DNA from: an uncultured Erythrobacter sp.
GTDB taxonomy: Bacteria > Pseudomonadota > Alphaproteobacteria > Sphingomonadales > Sphingomonadaceae
Length of the DNA stretch: 49,894 nucleotides
Direction: 5' to 3'
Assembly: GCA_947498065.1 (NCBI GenBank)
Contig: CANMIS010000006.1
Coordinates: forward strand, 1 to 49,894
Of the stretch, positions 8,849 to 17,401 are shown in pieces; within the stretch, counting starts at the first letter, position 1, and the number at the start of each line of letters is the position of its first letter. The position numbers and the translations under genes were made by a program. The notes under the pieces were generated by a model. The model did no database searches, was not told the origin of the DNA, and saw only the letters and a program-made list of their open reading frames with translations.

Positions 8849-9196
8849 TTAAAAAAAGCGCTGTAAGGCCGGGCGCGCCTTCAAGAACTGGATATAAAGC
8901 CGTTCCAGAATGCTCAGCACAATCCGGTTGCGAGCGAGCAAGTCGAGTGGGCGGAAGAGCGGGATCGCGCGCCACATTGCGGCGAAAGCGGCGGCGCCGC
9001 TCAGCAGCTGGCCGTCTTCGCTGGCGTGAAACCGCGCGAGCAGTTGCGCTTGATCGATAGGACACACGGCCTCGCCCGCCTCGCCAGAGACATCGACGAA
9101 CTCCACTGCTTTGGACGTGTCCATGCGGCGCATCAATGCGATCTCTCGGGTGCACAGCGGACATGCCCCGTCAAACCAAACTGTGACTTTAGCCAT
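8849..9196 (-). CDS. DCC-family thiol-disulfide oxidoreductase-like protein (DUF393)
   Basis: A 115-aa protein with the family hallmark FDGACPLC at residues 8-15 (D9, C12, C15) right after a first beta strand, followed by the helix REIALMRRMD. The middle carries FVDVSGE and a helix-rich C-terminal half, matching the DUF393/DCC family in length and layout. The CxxC is usually taken as a redox pair, though function in the family is poorly established. No obvious ribosome site precedes ATG 9196. It lies just downstream of the TpsB-like transporter gene on the same strand, 67 bp away. Confidence 0.88.
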   Translation of the reverse strand: MAKVTVWFDGACPLCTREIALMRRMDTSKAVEFVDVSGEAGEAVCPIDQAQLLARFHASEDGQLLSGAAAFAAMWRAIPLFRPLDLLARNRIVLSILERLYIQFLKARPALQRFF

Positions 9197-9263
9197 GCAT
9201 TATAAATGCGAACGCAGCGGCCAATTATCAAGCAACCAGCTTGAGAAAGCCTGCGTTGGGCGC

Positions 9264-10877
9264 TCAGAAGTTGATCCCGGCGCGCACGTTCAATTCCGGC
9301 GAATTGTCATCACCGCGCTCTGCACTGCCGCCTAAGGGAAAGCCGCCTTCGATCTCGAAACCGACTGGTCCAATGCGGCCGCGCACGCCTGGCCCTGCTG
9401 AGAACAGTGAGCCCTCTCCCACGCCAGCGCCGATATCAGTGACATAGCCGCCATCGAGAAAGGCGTAAAACTGGAGGAAGTCGAACGGCAATTTATCAGG
9501 TGCAAAGCGATAGCGTAGTTCTGCTAGACCATAGACGCCTTCATCACCCAGCACTTCGCTGAAATCATATCCGCGCGTGCGGAACGGCCCGCCCAGCGCC
9601 ATCTCTTGCGGAGCCAGAAGCGGACGATCCGCGATCTGACCGCCGGCTGCGAAATAGACATCAAAGCGGCCAGCGACCGGCAAACGCGCATCGCCCCAGA
9701 AAGACACCTTGGAGAATACGCCGTCGCCATCTCTGCGCGAGACCAATGGATCACCGCGCCTGCTTGCACCCAAAATGCCAAGCCCGCGAACATGGCTTGC
9801 CCCGGCGCGAACGCGTCCGCCAGCGACCGCCCATTGCGTCGTGATGCCAATCGATGCGGTGACGATCGTATCTTCGCGCAGCATCTGTCCCAGCTCGTCC
9901 TGTTCGATTGCAATGTACGAAACATTGCCATTGACCCACAGGCTCTTATCCTTCGACCTGATGATCGGTTGATCGAGCGATATGCCTGCCCTCAGCGAGT
10001 CCCCGTTTACATCGCTGTCGCCAAATGGCCCCTCTGGCGAAGTCGAGCCAATCGAACCGTTGATCCCAGCGGTGAGGCCGGAGCTGTTGACCTGTGCCCG
10101 GTAAGAACCGGAAACAAACAGCAACTCCTCTGGATCGACAGGATTGATCCGCAGGGCAGCGTAAAGCTGATCCGAAGAGTTGAGCACATCGGTCTGACGG
10201 GTGGAGGCTACTGCGCGGTACGGACCGAACGAACGGGTACCGTAATTGTCCGCCTGAACCTGATAGCGGTCCTTTTGCTGCTCAAGATTGACGACCAGAC
10301 TGGCGCGGCCATCACGGCGCGAAATTTTGGCGTCCTTCAATCGCACTGAAGGAATGTCGGTGACCAGCAGCAGTGCCGCTTCCAAATCGCTTTGCTTGAC
10401 CGGTCGGCCCTGCAGACGGTTCAGAATTCGGCGAGCCTGAGCGTTATCATAGCCATTGATTTCGATTGCATCGACGCGGCCCTCATCGACCGCGATCTGG
10501 ACAACGCCAAAACCATTGTCGTTCTCAAGCACGTCCGCTTTGACGTAGGCGTAGCCTTCTTCCTTCGCGAGATCGGCGATTTGCTTGGTCAGCTGAGCTA
10601 GCACTTCCTCGCTGCGTTCTTCTCCAAAGAAACCCTCGACGACCGCCTGATAACGAGCATCGTCGATGGCCTCATTTCCGAGAATGACAATCGCACCGAT
10701 TTGATCGGCTTGTTGCTCTTCGGCGCGCTGCTCGCCCTGTCCGTACAGCACTTCATCACCGCTTTGCATAACGGAGAGCATTGCGATCCGCGGCGGTTTG
10801 GCGGTCTCCTGCGCGTTCAACGCAGGCGCTGTGATGCATAGACATGCACCCAACAAAACTGCCTTGGTTAAACGCAT
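9264..10877 (-). CDS. ShlB/FhaC/HecB-type (TpsB) outer-membrane transporter
   Basis: A 537-aa outer-membrane protein of the Omp85/TpsB superfamily, which in two-partner secretion moves a large protein across the outer membrane. It has a signal peptide (MRLTKAVLLGACLCITAPALNA, cleavage before QE), POTRA-like periplasmic domains around residues 60-205, then a beta-barrel of about 300 residues. The conserved loop-6 motif appears as RTRGYDF (canonical VRGY) and the chain ends in NVRAGINF, a terminal-Phe barrel signal. No TpsA exoprotein with a haemagglutinin-type secretion domain is adjacent; the divergent neighbour is instead a FecR-domain acidic-repeat protein. The GGAGG ribosome site, five bases before ATG, lies in a small hairpin. 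Confidence 0.87.
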   Translation of the reverse strand: MRLTKAVLLGACLCITAPALNAQETAKPPRIAMLSVMQSGDEVLYGQGEQRAEEQQADQIGAIVILGNEAIDDARYQAVVEGFFGEERSEEVLAQLTKQIADLAKEEGYAYVKADVLENDNGFGVVQIAVDEGRVDAIEINGYDNAQARRILNRLQGRPVKQSDLEAALLLVTDIPSVRLKDAKISRRDGRASLVVNLEQQKDRYQVQADNYGTRSFGPYRAVASTRQTDVLNSSDQLYAALRINPVDPEELLFVSGSYRAQVNSSGLTAGINGSIGSTSPEGPFGDSDVNGDSLRAGISLDQPIIRSKDKSLWVNGNVSYIAIEQDELGQMLREDTIVTASIGITTQWAVAGGRVRAGASHVRGLGILGASRRGDPLVSRRDGDGVFSKVSFWGDARLPVAGRFDVYFAAGGQIADRPLLAPQEMALGGPFRTRGYDFSEVLGDEGVYGLAELRYRFAPDKLPFDFLQFYAFLDGGYVTDIGAGVGEGSLFSAGPGVRGRIGPVGFEIEGGFPLGGSAERGDDNSPELNVRAGINF

Positions 10878-10882
10878 TGAAA

Positions 10883-10897
10883 CCTCCTGAATGGAGG
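10883..10897 (-). promoter_or_regulatory. Hairpin covering the tpsB-like ribosome binding site
   Basis: In the mRNA the order is CCUCC, loop AUUCA, GGAGG, then five bases and AUG at 10877. The perfect 5-bp GC-rich stem pairs the whole Shine-Dalgarno core, so the leader could limit translation until opened. It may also be coincidence, because any strong ribosome site pairs with CCUCC. Confidence 0.35.
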
Positions 10898-11041
10898 CGT
10901 GCGCCTAGCCGCAGCGCGCTAATAAACCCTTACTCGCGGCGAAATTAGGGAAATGTTAGCTACCTCGCTTCAGCACTCCTTTAGAGGCGGCGGTTCAAAG
11001 GCATACTTGCACTGAACTGTAATCTTATTTGAGACTAACCA

Positions 11042-12838
11042 ATGATCCGCCTTGCTAAGAAATCCATATTGGTTGCCGCCTTGATGGCCAGCACCAGCGC
11101 TATTGCCAGCAGTGGTTGGAGCGTTTCAGAGGCCAGCGGGTCGGTCACGATCACGCGCGGTGACAAGGTCATTCAAGCCCGCAAGGACAGCCGCCTTAAC
11201 GAAGGCGATGTGATCCGCACCGGCAAGGGCGCCCGCGCTGTTCTGGTGCGCGGCAAGGAATACCTTGTCGTCTCGCCCAAGGCGCATATCCGCATTGCTG
11301 AGCCTGAAAAGGCCGGTCCGGTTACGCAAATCTTCCAATATCTCGGCAATGTGCTGTTTAAGATCGAGAAGAAGAGCACCCCGCACTTTGGCGTAGAGAC
11401 GCCGTACATGGCCGCTGTGGTCAAGGGCACGACGTTCAACGTCTCGGTCGGCGATGATGGCACCAGCGTTCAGGTTACCGAGGGCGCGGTCGAAGTCACA
11501 ACCGGCGATGATCTGGAAGCAGCCTTGCTCACCCCCGGCCTCGTCGGGCTGGTCGAAGCGGATGCGATTGGCGATCTGATCGTCATTTCGAACGATCCCG
11601 ACGGCCCCGGCGCAGAAGAAGCGACCGTGCGGGGCAGCCCAAGTTTTGTGCCCGCTCTGAGCCAGCCGGCAGCTGAGCCAGCCACACGCATCGCCAGCGC
11701 TGGCGGCAATTCTGAGCGTGGGCCCAGAGCAGACAACGTAAGCCGTGACCAGCCTTTCGCCAGACCTATTGCGGCCGGACCCACCACTCAAACCGGCCCC
11801 GGTCGTGCCAGCACGACTGCTCCAGGGCTGCAGGTCGCTATTGGCGCCGCGTCTGGCGGAGACAGTGATAGTTATGAAGGCGCAAACGACGACATAATCG
11901 ATAGCGGCAGTGAAGCAGAAAGCAGCGCGGTCCAGGACTTTGTCATCTCAGAACCAGGAGATGGCGAGAGCGGGGCGACCGAATTCGTCACTCAGGACAA
12001 TAGCAGCGAAGCGGCTCCAGCAGCAGAAGAGACCGATACCGACATTGATCTGGACCTTGGCGCCGAGAATGGCAACGGCAATTCCGACGGCAACAATGGC
12101 AATGCCAATGGAATGGGCAATGATAGCGGCGGCGGAAACGGCAACGGGAACAATGGAAATGGGAACGGCAATGGCGGCCCTAACTCCGACGATGACGGCT
12201 CCGATGACGACGTTGACCTAGGGATGGGCGCTGCAAGTTCTGCTGGCGAAGGCGATGATGACTCCGGCGATGACGGCTCCGAAGACGATGCCGCCGACGA
12301 AGACGTAAGCCTCGATGCTGGCGTGGGCGGCCCGGCTGATGATTCCGATAGTGAAGAAGTAGACGTTGGCGCAGATCTGGGCCTCGGTTCAGACAATGAC
12401 GACAGCGACGACGACGGTCCTGGCAACGGAAACGGAAACGGCAATTCTGGCGGTAACAATGGCAATGCCAATGGCATCGGCAACGGTAACGGCGGCGGAA
12501 ACGGCAACGGAAACAACGACAATGGGAACGGCAATGGCGGCCCCAGCTCCGATGGTGACGATGTCGGTCTCGATGCGGGCATTGGCGGTCCAGACGATGA
12601 CTCGGATAACGAAGAAGTCGACCTTGGCGCTGACCTCGGCTTGGGTCTGGGCGGCAATGACGACGATGACGACGACGCGGGAGAGCGCGGTGAAGGCGGC
12701 GAAGGCGGCGAGCGCGGACGCGGCCAAGGCAATAACGGCGACGATGACGACGACGACGACGCGGATGAAGGCGGCGAGCGTGGTGAGGGTGGCGAAGGCG
12801 GCAACGGACCTGGTCAAGGTCGCGGCAATAACGACTAA
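11042..12838 (+). CDS. Exported FecR-domain protein with acidic Asp/Asn/Gly-rich repeat tail
   Basis: A 598-aa protein. Residues 1-22 are a signal peptide (MIRLAKKSILVAALMASTSA). Residues about 28-185 form a FecR domain: SGSVTITRGDK, LNEGDVIRTGKGARAVL, VVKGTTFNVSV and VTEGAVEVT are its typical beta-strand signatures. The anti-sigma N-terminal part and transmembrane helix of true FecR are missing, so it is a stand-alone periplasmic or exported form. From about residue 270 the chain is almost entirely Asp, Asn, Gly, Ser and Glu, with GNGNGN runs and poly-Asp blocks in two long imperfect copies. Such a tail suggests calcium or cation binding on the surface; this is inference. It is divergent from the TpsB-like gene and 134 bp before the CHASE2-EAL gene on its own strand. 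Confidence 0.85.
   Translation: MIRLAKKSILVAALMASTSAIASSGWSVSEASGSVTITRGDKVIQARKDSRLNEGDVIRTGKGARAVLVRGKEYLVVSPKAHIRIAEPEKAGPVTQIFQYLGNVLFKIEKKSTPHFGVETPYMAAVVKGTTFNVSVGDDGTSVQVTEGAVEVTTGDDLEAALLTPGLVGLVEADAIGDLIVISNDPDGPGAEEATVRGSPSFVPALSQPAAEPATRIASAGGNSERGPRADNVSRDQPFARPIAAGPTTQTGPGRASTTAPGLQVAIGAASGGDSDSYEGANDDIIDSGSEAESSAVQDFVISEPGDGESGATEFVTQDNSSEAAPAAEETDTDIDLDLGAENGNGNSDGNNGNANGMGNDSGGGNGNGNNGNGNGNGGPNSDDDGSDDDVDLGMGAASSAGEGDDDSGDDGSEDDAADEDVSLDAGVGGPADDSDSEEVDVGADLGLGSDNDDSDDDGPGNGNGNGNSGGNNGNANGIGNGNGGGNGNGNNDNGNGNGGPSSDGDDVGLDAGIGGPDDDSDNEEVDLGADLGLGLGGNDDDDDDAGERGEGGEGGERGRGQGNNGDDDDDDDADEGGERGEGGEGGNGPGQGRGNND
12069..12794 (+). repeat. Imperfect long direct repeat inside the FecR-protein gene
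   Basis: The block containing AACAATGGCAATGCCAATGG at 12092 recurs at 12455, an offset of 363 bp or 121 codons, so the frame is kept. Both copies continue through GGCGGCGGAAACGGCAACG and later encode a matching LDAG(V/I)GGP-DDSD-EEVD-GADLGLG segment. The copies are not exact: about 30 extra codons separate these parts in the first. They look like an expanding low-complexity tract. Confidence 0.7.
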
Positions 12839-12972
12839 GCCAGCCGCATTGGCGTTCGCCTCTGCAAAGCTCTGATTTTCGGGGTAAACGCGAGTGAAAC
12901 CTCGCTTAAACCCTTTCTGATTATACGCATTCTCTTCTGAGCGGCATTCAGCCGCCCAATTGGAGTATTTGC

Positions 12973-15324
12973 GTGCGGCTAGCCAATGCCTCGGTCACAA
13001 TGCAGGGCAATGCCGCGCGTGCAATCGCCTTTGTGATGGCGCTGCTTATCGCCGCGTTGGCAACGCTGAGCGGGCTGTCGGGTAACGCCGAGGAGACGCT
13101 GCGCGACAATCGCGACCAACTACGCATCAGCGAAGCATCCGGTGAAATTGTTGTCCTCGAAATCGACGGACGCTCTATCCAGGCACTCGACCAATGGCCT
13201 TGGCCGCGGCGCTTCTATGCCGATGCCATTTTAGAGTTGAACCGATTGGGCGCCGAACAAATCGCCTTCGATGTCGATTTCTCGTCGCGCTCATCACCTG
13301 AGCAAGACGCGCTTTTCGCAAGCGCGCTCAAAAAACTGGGCGGGTCCGTTGTCCTACCAACCTTCCGCCAAGAAAACCGAGCCAAGGAAGGCGAAGACGG
13401 CGAGAATGTTACAGAGGCCTTGCCGCTGCCCGAGTTTCGTGAGCACGCATTCCTCTCAGCCGTCAATGTGCTTCCAAACGCTGACGGGCGCATTGAATTC
13501 TACCCTTACGGCGTTTCTACCAATGACGTCCCGCGCCCATCCATCGCCAGCATGGTTGCAGAAGAACATGGGCGTATCGATCAGTATTTCCGCGTCGACC
13601 AAGCGATCGATCCCGACACCATAGCGCGAATTTCGTTCGTCGATTTGCTCGAGGGAAAAGTCGCGCGCGAACAGGTATTCGGCAAACGCATCATGGTGGG
13701 CGCGACAGCGATTGAGCTGGGTGATCGCTATCCAACCGCCCTATTCGGGGTTCGACCTGGTGTCGTGATCCAAGCGCAAGCGGCTGAAACCTTGCTGCAA
13801 AACCGCATGCGCAGCGACAGCGGACCCTGGCTGCCACTGACCATTGCAGCAATGGCTCTGGCGGTCATGCTTCGCTCGCTTTCCAGGGGTCGCTCTCGCG
13901 TGGCCTTTGGCGCTGTTGTTATCGGAGCATCGGTAGCCGGCATCGCGCTCGCTTTTGATCAATTCGCGCTGCCCTACATCCAACTCTTCCCGATCATGAT
14001 TTTGCTTGGCGCATTCGTAGGACTGCACAGGCTGATCACATCAGCGCTCAACCTGCGCCGTGCGCGCCGCACGGATGGGGCATCCGGTCTTCCGAACCGC
14101 CGCGCGCTGGAAGTTGAGCTTGCCGATCCACCAAACCGGGCGATTGCGGTTGCGAGAATTGATGACTTTGAGCAGATTGAGGCAATTGTCTCTGGTTCCG
14201 ATCTCCCGCGGATCGAACGCAAGATTGCCAAGCGGCTGTCGTCGCTCGCCGCGTCAGAGCAGGTTTACCGACTTGATCGCGCGATGTTCGCCTGGTTTGT
14301 CCCGAAAGATTACGCAGATGCGCTCGAAGAGCACTTTGCGTCGGTGCAATCCTCATTCGCGGCGCCATTTGATCTCGATGAGAAGCGGCTGAAGATCAAA
14401 GCTTTCTTTGGCAGCTCTCAAGGCTCCATCGCAGATGCTGTGACGGCTGCGGAATATGCCCGCCGACGCGGCATTGACTGGTCTACCAGCGCGCTTGGCC
14501 TTCAGGATGAGGCGCAATTCCAGCAGCAAATTCTGGGTGAACTCGACGACGCGATGGAAACCGATGCGATCCACGTTGTCTTCCAACCGAAAATGCGCCT
14601 TTCCGACAGAGCAATTTACGGCGCCGAGTGCCTTGTTCGCTGGGACAGCCTGACTTTAGGGCGTATTTCACCCGCTGACTTCATCCCGATTTTGGAGACT
14701 AAAGGCCAAGTCAGTGACCTCACGAAGTTTGTCCTCGCCAAGGCGCTGGAGCGCAGCCGCGAGGCCAATGAAGCCGGGCAACCGGTGCAATTGGCCGTCA
14801 ACATTTCCGCGCAATTGCTCTCCGATGCCGCCTTCGTCGATAGCGCAATCGCGATGATGGAGGAGGCGCATCGCAAAGGCGCATCTGGCATCACATTGGA
14901 AGTTACAGAGAGCGCGCCGCTGGCTGATCCAGAGCTGGCGAAGATTACGCTGAGGCGTCTTACCGATGCCGGTGCACGCATTTCAATCGATGACTATGGG
15001 ACGGGTCAGGCGACGCTTAACTATCTGCAGGGCTTCCCCGCGCAAGAGATCAAGCTCGATCAGAGTTTCGTACGCGATCTCGTTGCCAACCGCGCAGATC
15101 GGATCATGGTGCAATCCACCATCGATCTGGCGCATGCGCTCTCGTTCGACATTGTCGCAGAGGGCGTTGAAGACGCAGCGACCATCGAGGCACTCGCCGA
15201 GTTCGGCTGTGACTATGTGCAAGGCTGGGAAATCGGCAAACCGATGGATTGGGAAGACTTTGTCGAGTTTCTGAAGTCTGCAGAAGCGCCTCACACGCCA
15301 GCTGCCAAACCCGCAGCGGCTTAA
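12973..15324 (+). CDS. CHASE2-domain membrane protein with degenerate GGDEF and EAL domains
   Basis: A 783-aa inner-membrane signalling protein. After an N-terminal membrane helix, residues about 35-270 form a CHASE2 sensor expected in the periplasm (WPWPRRFYADAI, AFDVDFSS). Two or three transmembrane helices follow (about 275-355), then a GGDEF-like domain (about 365-500) whose active loop is lost (YRLDRAMFAWF), then an EAL phosphodiesterase domain (about 515-770). EAL signatures are E552-C553-L554 in place of EAL, NISAQLL, EVTES, DDYGTG near 673, IKLDQSFV and AEGVED, so the catalytic residues seem retained and c-di-GMP hydrolysis is likely. GTG 12973 is chosen for TGGAG at 12961-12965. It follows the FecR-domain gene, a pairing that suggests the exported protein or its state is sensed. 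Confidence 0.88.
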   Translation: MRLANASVTMQGNAARAIAFVMALLIAALATLSGLSGNAEETLRDNRDQLRISEASGEIVVLEIDGRSIQALDQWPWPRRFYADAILELNRLGAEQIAFDVDFSSRSSPEQDALFASALKKLGGSVVLPTFRQENRAKEGEDGENVTEALPLPEFREHAFLSAVNVLPNADGRIEFYPYGVSTNDVPRPSIASMVAEEHGRIDQYFRVDQAIDPDTIARISFVDLLEGKVAREQVFGKRIMVGATAIELGDRYPTALFGVRPGVVIQAQAAETLLQNRMRSDSGPWLPLTIAAMALAVMLRSLSRGRSRVAFGAVVIGASVAGIALAFDQFALPYIQLFPIMILLGAFVGLHRLITSALNLRRARRTDGASGLPNRRALEVELADPPNRAIAVARIDDFEQIEAIVSGSDLPRIERKIAKRLSSLAASEQVYRLDRAMFAWFVPKDYADALEEHFASVQSSFAAPFDLDEKRLKIKAFFGSSQGSIADAVTAAEYARRRGIDWSTSALGLQDEAQFQQQILGELDDAMETDAIHVVFQPKMRLSDRAIYGAECLVRWDSLTLGRISPADFIPILETKGQVSDLTKFVLAKALERSREANEAGQPVQLAVNISAQLLSDAAFVDSAIAMMEEAHRKGASGITLEVTESAPLADPELAKITLRRLTDAGARISIDDYGTGQATLNYLQGFPAQEIKLDQSFVRDLVANRADRIMVQSTIDLAHALSFDIVAEGVEDAATIEALAEFGCDYVQGWEIGKPMDWEDFVEFLKSAEAPHTPAAKPAAA

Positions 15325-15335
15325 ACGTCTAAGCC
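15318..15335. terminator. Candidate bidirectional terminator between convergent genes
   Basis: GGCTTA-AACGTC-TAAGCC forms a perfect 6-bp stem that includes the TAA of the CHASE2-EAL gene and reaches into the end of the sulfotransferase gene; only four bases separate the two stops. A short TTTCCT follows on the plus strand. The stem is small and the T-tract weak, so efficiency is doubtful. Confidence 0.35.
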
Positions 15336-17290
15336 TTTCCTAGGGCGCTCTTTAGATCGCCAAGGTAAGGCCCAAACGGTTTCCAGGCCCCCTGCCCTTT
15401 GCGGTTGATTGGCTGGCGAACCTGCTCGCTGCTGGCTGTGCGCACAGCGCGATCTGTCTTGTGGAAGTCGAGGCAGGCCTCCTCAAACGGCAGCCCTAGA
15501 TATTCGAGCATACGCCGTGTCTGCCCTTCGAGGTCGTCGAGAACATCCTCATGCTGCACGCGCAAAACCCTGCCAGGCAGCACCGTGTCCCAATGGTCCA
15601 TTAGCCGGACATAGTCAGAGTAATAGCGCCCAACCTCAGTCAGGCCATAGGTGAACTCTTGCCCCTCAGCGAACAGCTGTTTAAATCCGGAGAAGCAGCA
15701 ATCCATCGGATCGCGCCGCGCATCTATGATCTTAGCATTGGGCAGGATCAGATGGATCAGGCCAATATGCCGGAAGTTGTTGGGCATCTTGTCGATGAAA
15801 AAAGGTGCGCCTTGGCGGTGAATGCGGGTGTTGGTGATGAATTCCTCGCCAAACTTCGCCAATTGCTCGCCGCTTAAATCATGCAGCACAGCCGGATAAA
15901 GCGATTGCCCAGCCTTTCGTCCGCGAAGGCGGTGCGCGAGCGCGAGGATATCCGGCAGCTCCAGCGTCCCATCCACCTGGCTGTGGCTGGCGAGGATTTG
16001 CTCGAGCAAGGTTGATCCGGCGCGCGGCAGACCAAGGATAAAAATCGGGTCCGGCGCATCGTGGCCGGCGCTCGCATGTTTCTCAAACAGGCCTGCCGTG
16101 CACAGCTCGCGCTGCTTCGCCAGCTCGGCCGTCATCGCATCGGCGCTGTAGCGGGTTTGCGCGCGTTTCAGGTCATTACCCTGCGCATAGGCGGCAAAGC
16201 TCTCTTGGTAGTCACCGCGATCCTCATGCGCTTTGCCCAGAGCGAAGGACAGATGCACCCGGTCCATAAAGGCGAGATCCGGGCGAGAGACCTGATCGCT
16301 CATCGCGTTCAGCTCTTGATCGCTGAACTTGTAAGTCTTCAGATTGGCGAGCGCGTAATATGCATCGCCATGGTCACCCTTCGCAGCAATGGCTGCGCGG
16401 TATCTCGAAATCGCGTCTTCGCTGCGCCCCCTGGTTTTGAGCGCATGGCCCATGCTGGTCAGCGTAGCAGGGTCTTGCGGTAACTTCGCAAGCACCGCTT
16501 CGAACAGCTCAAAGGCGCGGTCAAAATCGCCCGTCTGCATGCTCTCAATGGCGAGCCGTGATTGGAACAGCGGATTGTCGGGGTCGCTGGCGTGGAGCGC
16601 TTCTGCTTCCTCCCGCGCGCGCTCAAACTTTTGCCGGCGGCGCAGCGCATCGACATAATCCAGCCGCAACTGGATATTGTCCGGCTCAAACGTCACCGCG
16701 CTTTCCAGCAAGAACTCCGCATCATCCAGAATGCCCAGCTCCAGCCCGATCTTGGCGAGCAGACGCATCCCCTCAACATTGCGAGGGTTGGAACGCAGGA
16801 AATATCGGCAGATCTCCTCCGCGCGCAGCACCCGTCCTTCCGCCAAATGATTGGTTACCGCAATCAGCTCACGCGGCAGAGTAGCGAGCCGTTGCTGCTG
16901 CGCGCTCGCAGCGGCAGCTTCGGCGGCGCGTCCTGCCCCGCTGGCGATGCGTGCTTGTTCGCGCCAACTGGCCTCAAGCGCCGGGTTAAACCGAGTGGCC
17001 CGCGCAAAAGCGGCAAGCGCAGCTTCGTTCTGCCCGCGAGCAAGCGCCAAATGCCCCTCTTCCTGCCAGGCCCGGCCATATTCTGGCATGGCGGCATGCA
17101 GCTGTCGCAAGTGGTCCGCTGCCTCATCAAGGCGCCCAAGATATCGGCACGCAACCGCGGCCAGGTACAGCGCGTCGCCATCCTCTTGCTTTTCAGCAAG
17201 CACTGAGTTTGCGTGCGCCAACCCCTCTTCAAATCGGCCCTGTTGCAGCGCCTCTTGCGCGGTTTTCAGCAGCTCTTCGCGTGTCGCCAT
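15329..17290 (-). CDS. TPR-repeat sulfotransferase family protein
   Basis: A 653-aa protein with two halves. Residues about 1-370 are helical TPR repeats (for example DALYLAAVACRYLGRLDEAA, DPATLTSMGHALKTRGRSEDA). Residues about 410-640 are a sulfotransferase domain whose 5'-PAPS phosphosulfate loop is ILGLPRAGSTLLEQIL near 413-428, followed by IDKMPNNFRHIG and DARRDPMDCCFSGF, the 3'-phosphate-binding region. It probably transfers sulfate to a small molecule, glycan or protein; the acceptor is unknown. No signal peptide is visible, so it is cytoplasmic. It lies downstream of a TonB-dependent receptor, an association common in sphingomonads and caulobacters, but a terminator-like hairpin separates them. 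Confidence 0.9.
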   Translation of the reverse strand: MATREELLKTAQEALQQGRFEEGLAHANSVLAEKQEDGDALYLAAVACRYLGRLDEAADHLRQLHAAMPEYGRAWQEEGHLALARGQNEAALAAFARATRFNPALEASWREQARIASGAGRAAEAAAASAQQQRLATLPRELIAVTNHLAEGRVLRAEEICRYFLRSNPRNVEGMRLLAKIGLELGILDDAEFLLESAVTFEPDNIQLRLDYVDALRRRQKFERAREEAEALHASDPDNPLFQSRLAIESMQTGDFDRAFELFEAVLAKLPQDPATLTSMGHALKTRGRSEDAISRYRAAIAAKGDHGDAYYALANLKTYKFSDQELNAMSDQVSRPDLAFMDRVHLSFALGKAHEDRGDYQESFAAYAQGNDLKRAQTRYSADAMTAELAKQRELCTAGLFEKHASAGHDAPDPIFILGLPRAGSTLLEQILASHSQVDGTLELPDILALAHRLRGRKAGQSLYPAVLHDLSGEQLAKFGEEFITNTRIHRQGAPFFIDKMPNNFRHIGLIHLILPNAKIIDARRDPMDCCFSGFKQLFAEGQEFTYGLTEVGRYYSDYVRLMDHWDTVLPGRVLRVQHEDVLDDLEGQTRRMLEYLGLPFEEACLDFHKTDRAVRTASSEQVRQPINRKGQGAWKPFGPYLGDLKSALGKA

Positions 17291-17331
17291 TTCACCGCCT
17301 TACAAATCCTGTCCGCATAAGCCCAGAGCCC

Positions 17332-17378
17332 AAAAGCAAAGCGGCGGAAGTGAACCCACAAAGATCCATTCCCGCCGC
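17332..17378 (-). terminator. Rho-independent terminator after the TonB-dependent receptor gene
   Basis: On the minus strand GCGGCGGGAA (17378-17369) pairs with TTCCGCCGC (17349-17341) with one bulge, and is followed by TTTGCTTTT. The stem is GC-rich with a roughly 19-base loop. It sits between the receptor stop at 17402 and the sulfotransferase start at 17290, so the latter may depend on read-through or its own promoter. Confidence 0.5.
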
Positions 17379-17401
17379 GTTGTCTTGCTGATTATGTCAG
17401 A

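Noticed and set aside
9199..9204. TATAAT on the minus strand just before the DCC gene
   Set aside because: It is only two bases from the ATG, too close to be its -10 box, and no -35 box at proper spacing is present.
12069..12794. Regular repeats that might suggest a CRISPR-like array
   Set aside because: They are in-frame low-complexity codons of a protein with variable unit lengths, not constant repeats with unique spacers.
11992..12804. 270-aa minus-strand frame rich in Ser and Pro opposite the FecR protein
   Set aside because: It mirrors the Asp/Gly codon repeats of the real gene and has no ribosome site.
12890..12905. GCGAG-TGAAAC-CTCGC hairpin after the FecR-protein gene
   Set aside because: Only 5 bp and no T-run; may be chance, and transcription probably continues into the CHASE2-EAL gene.
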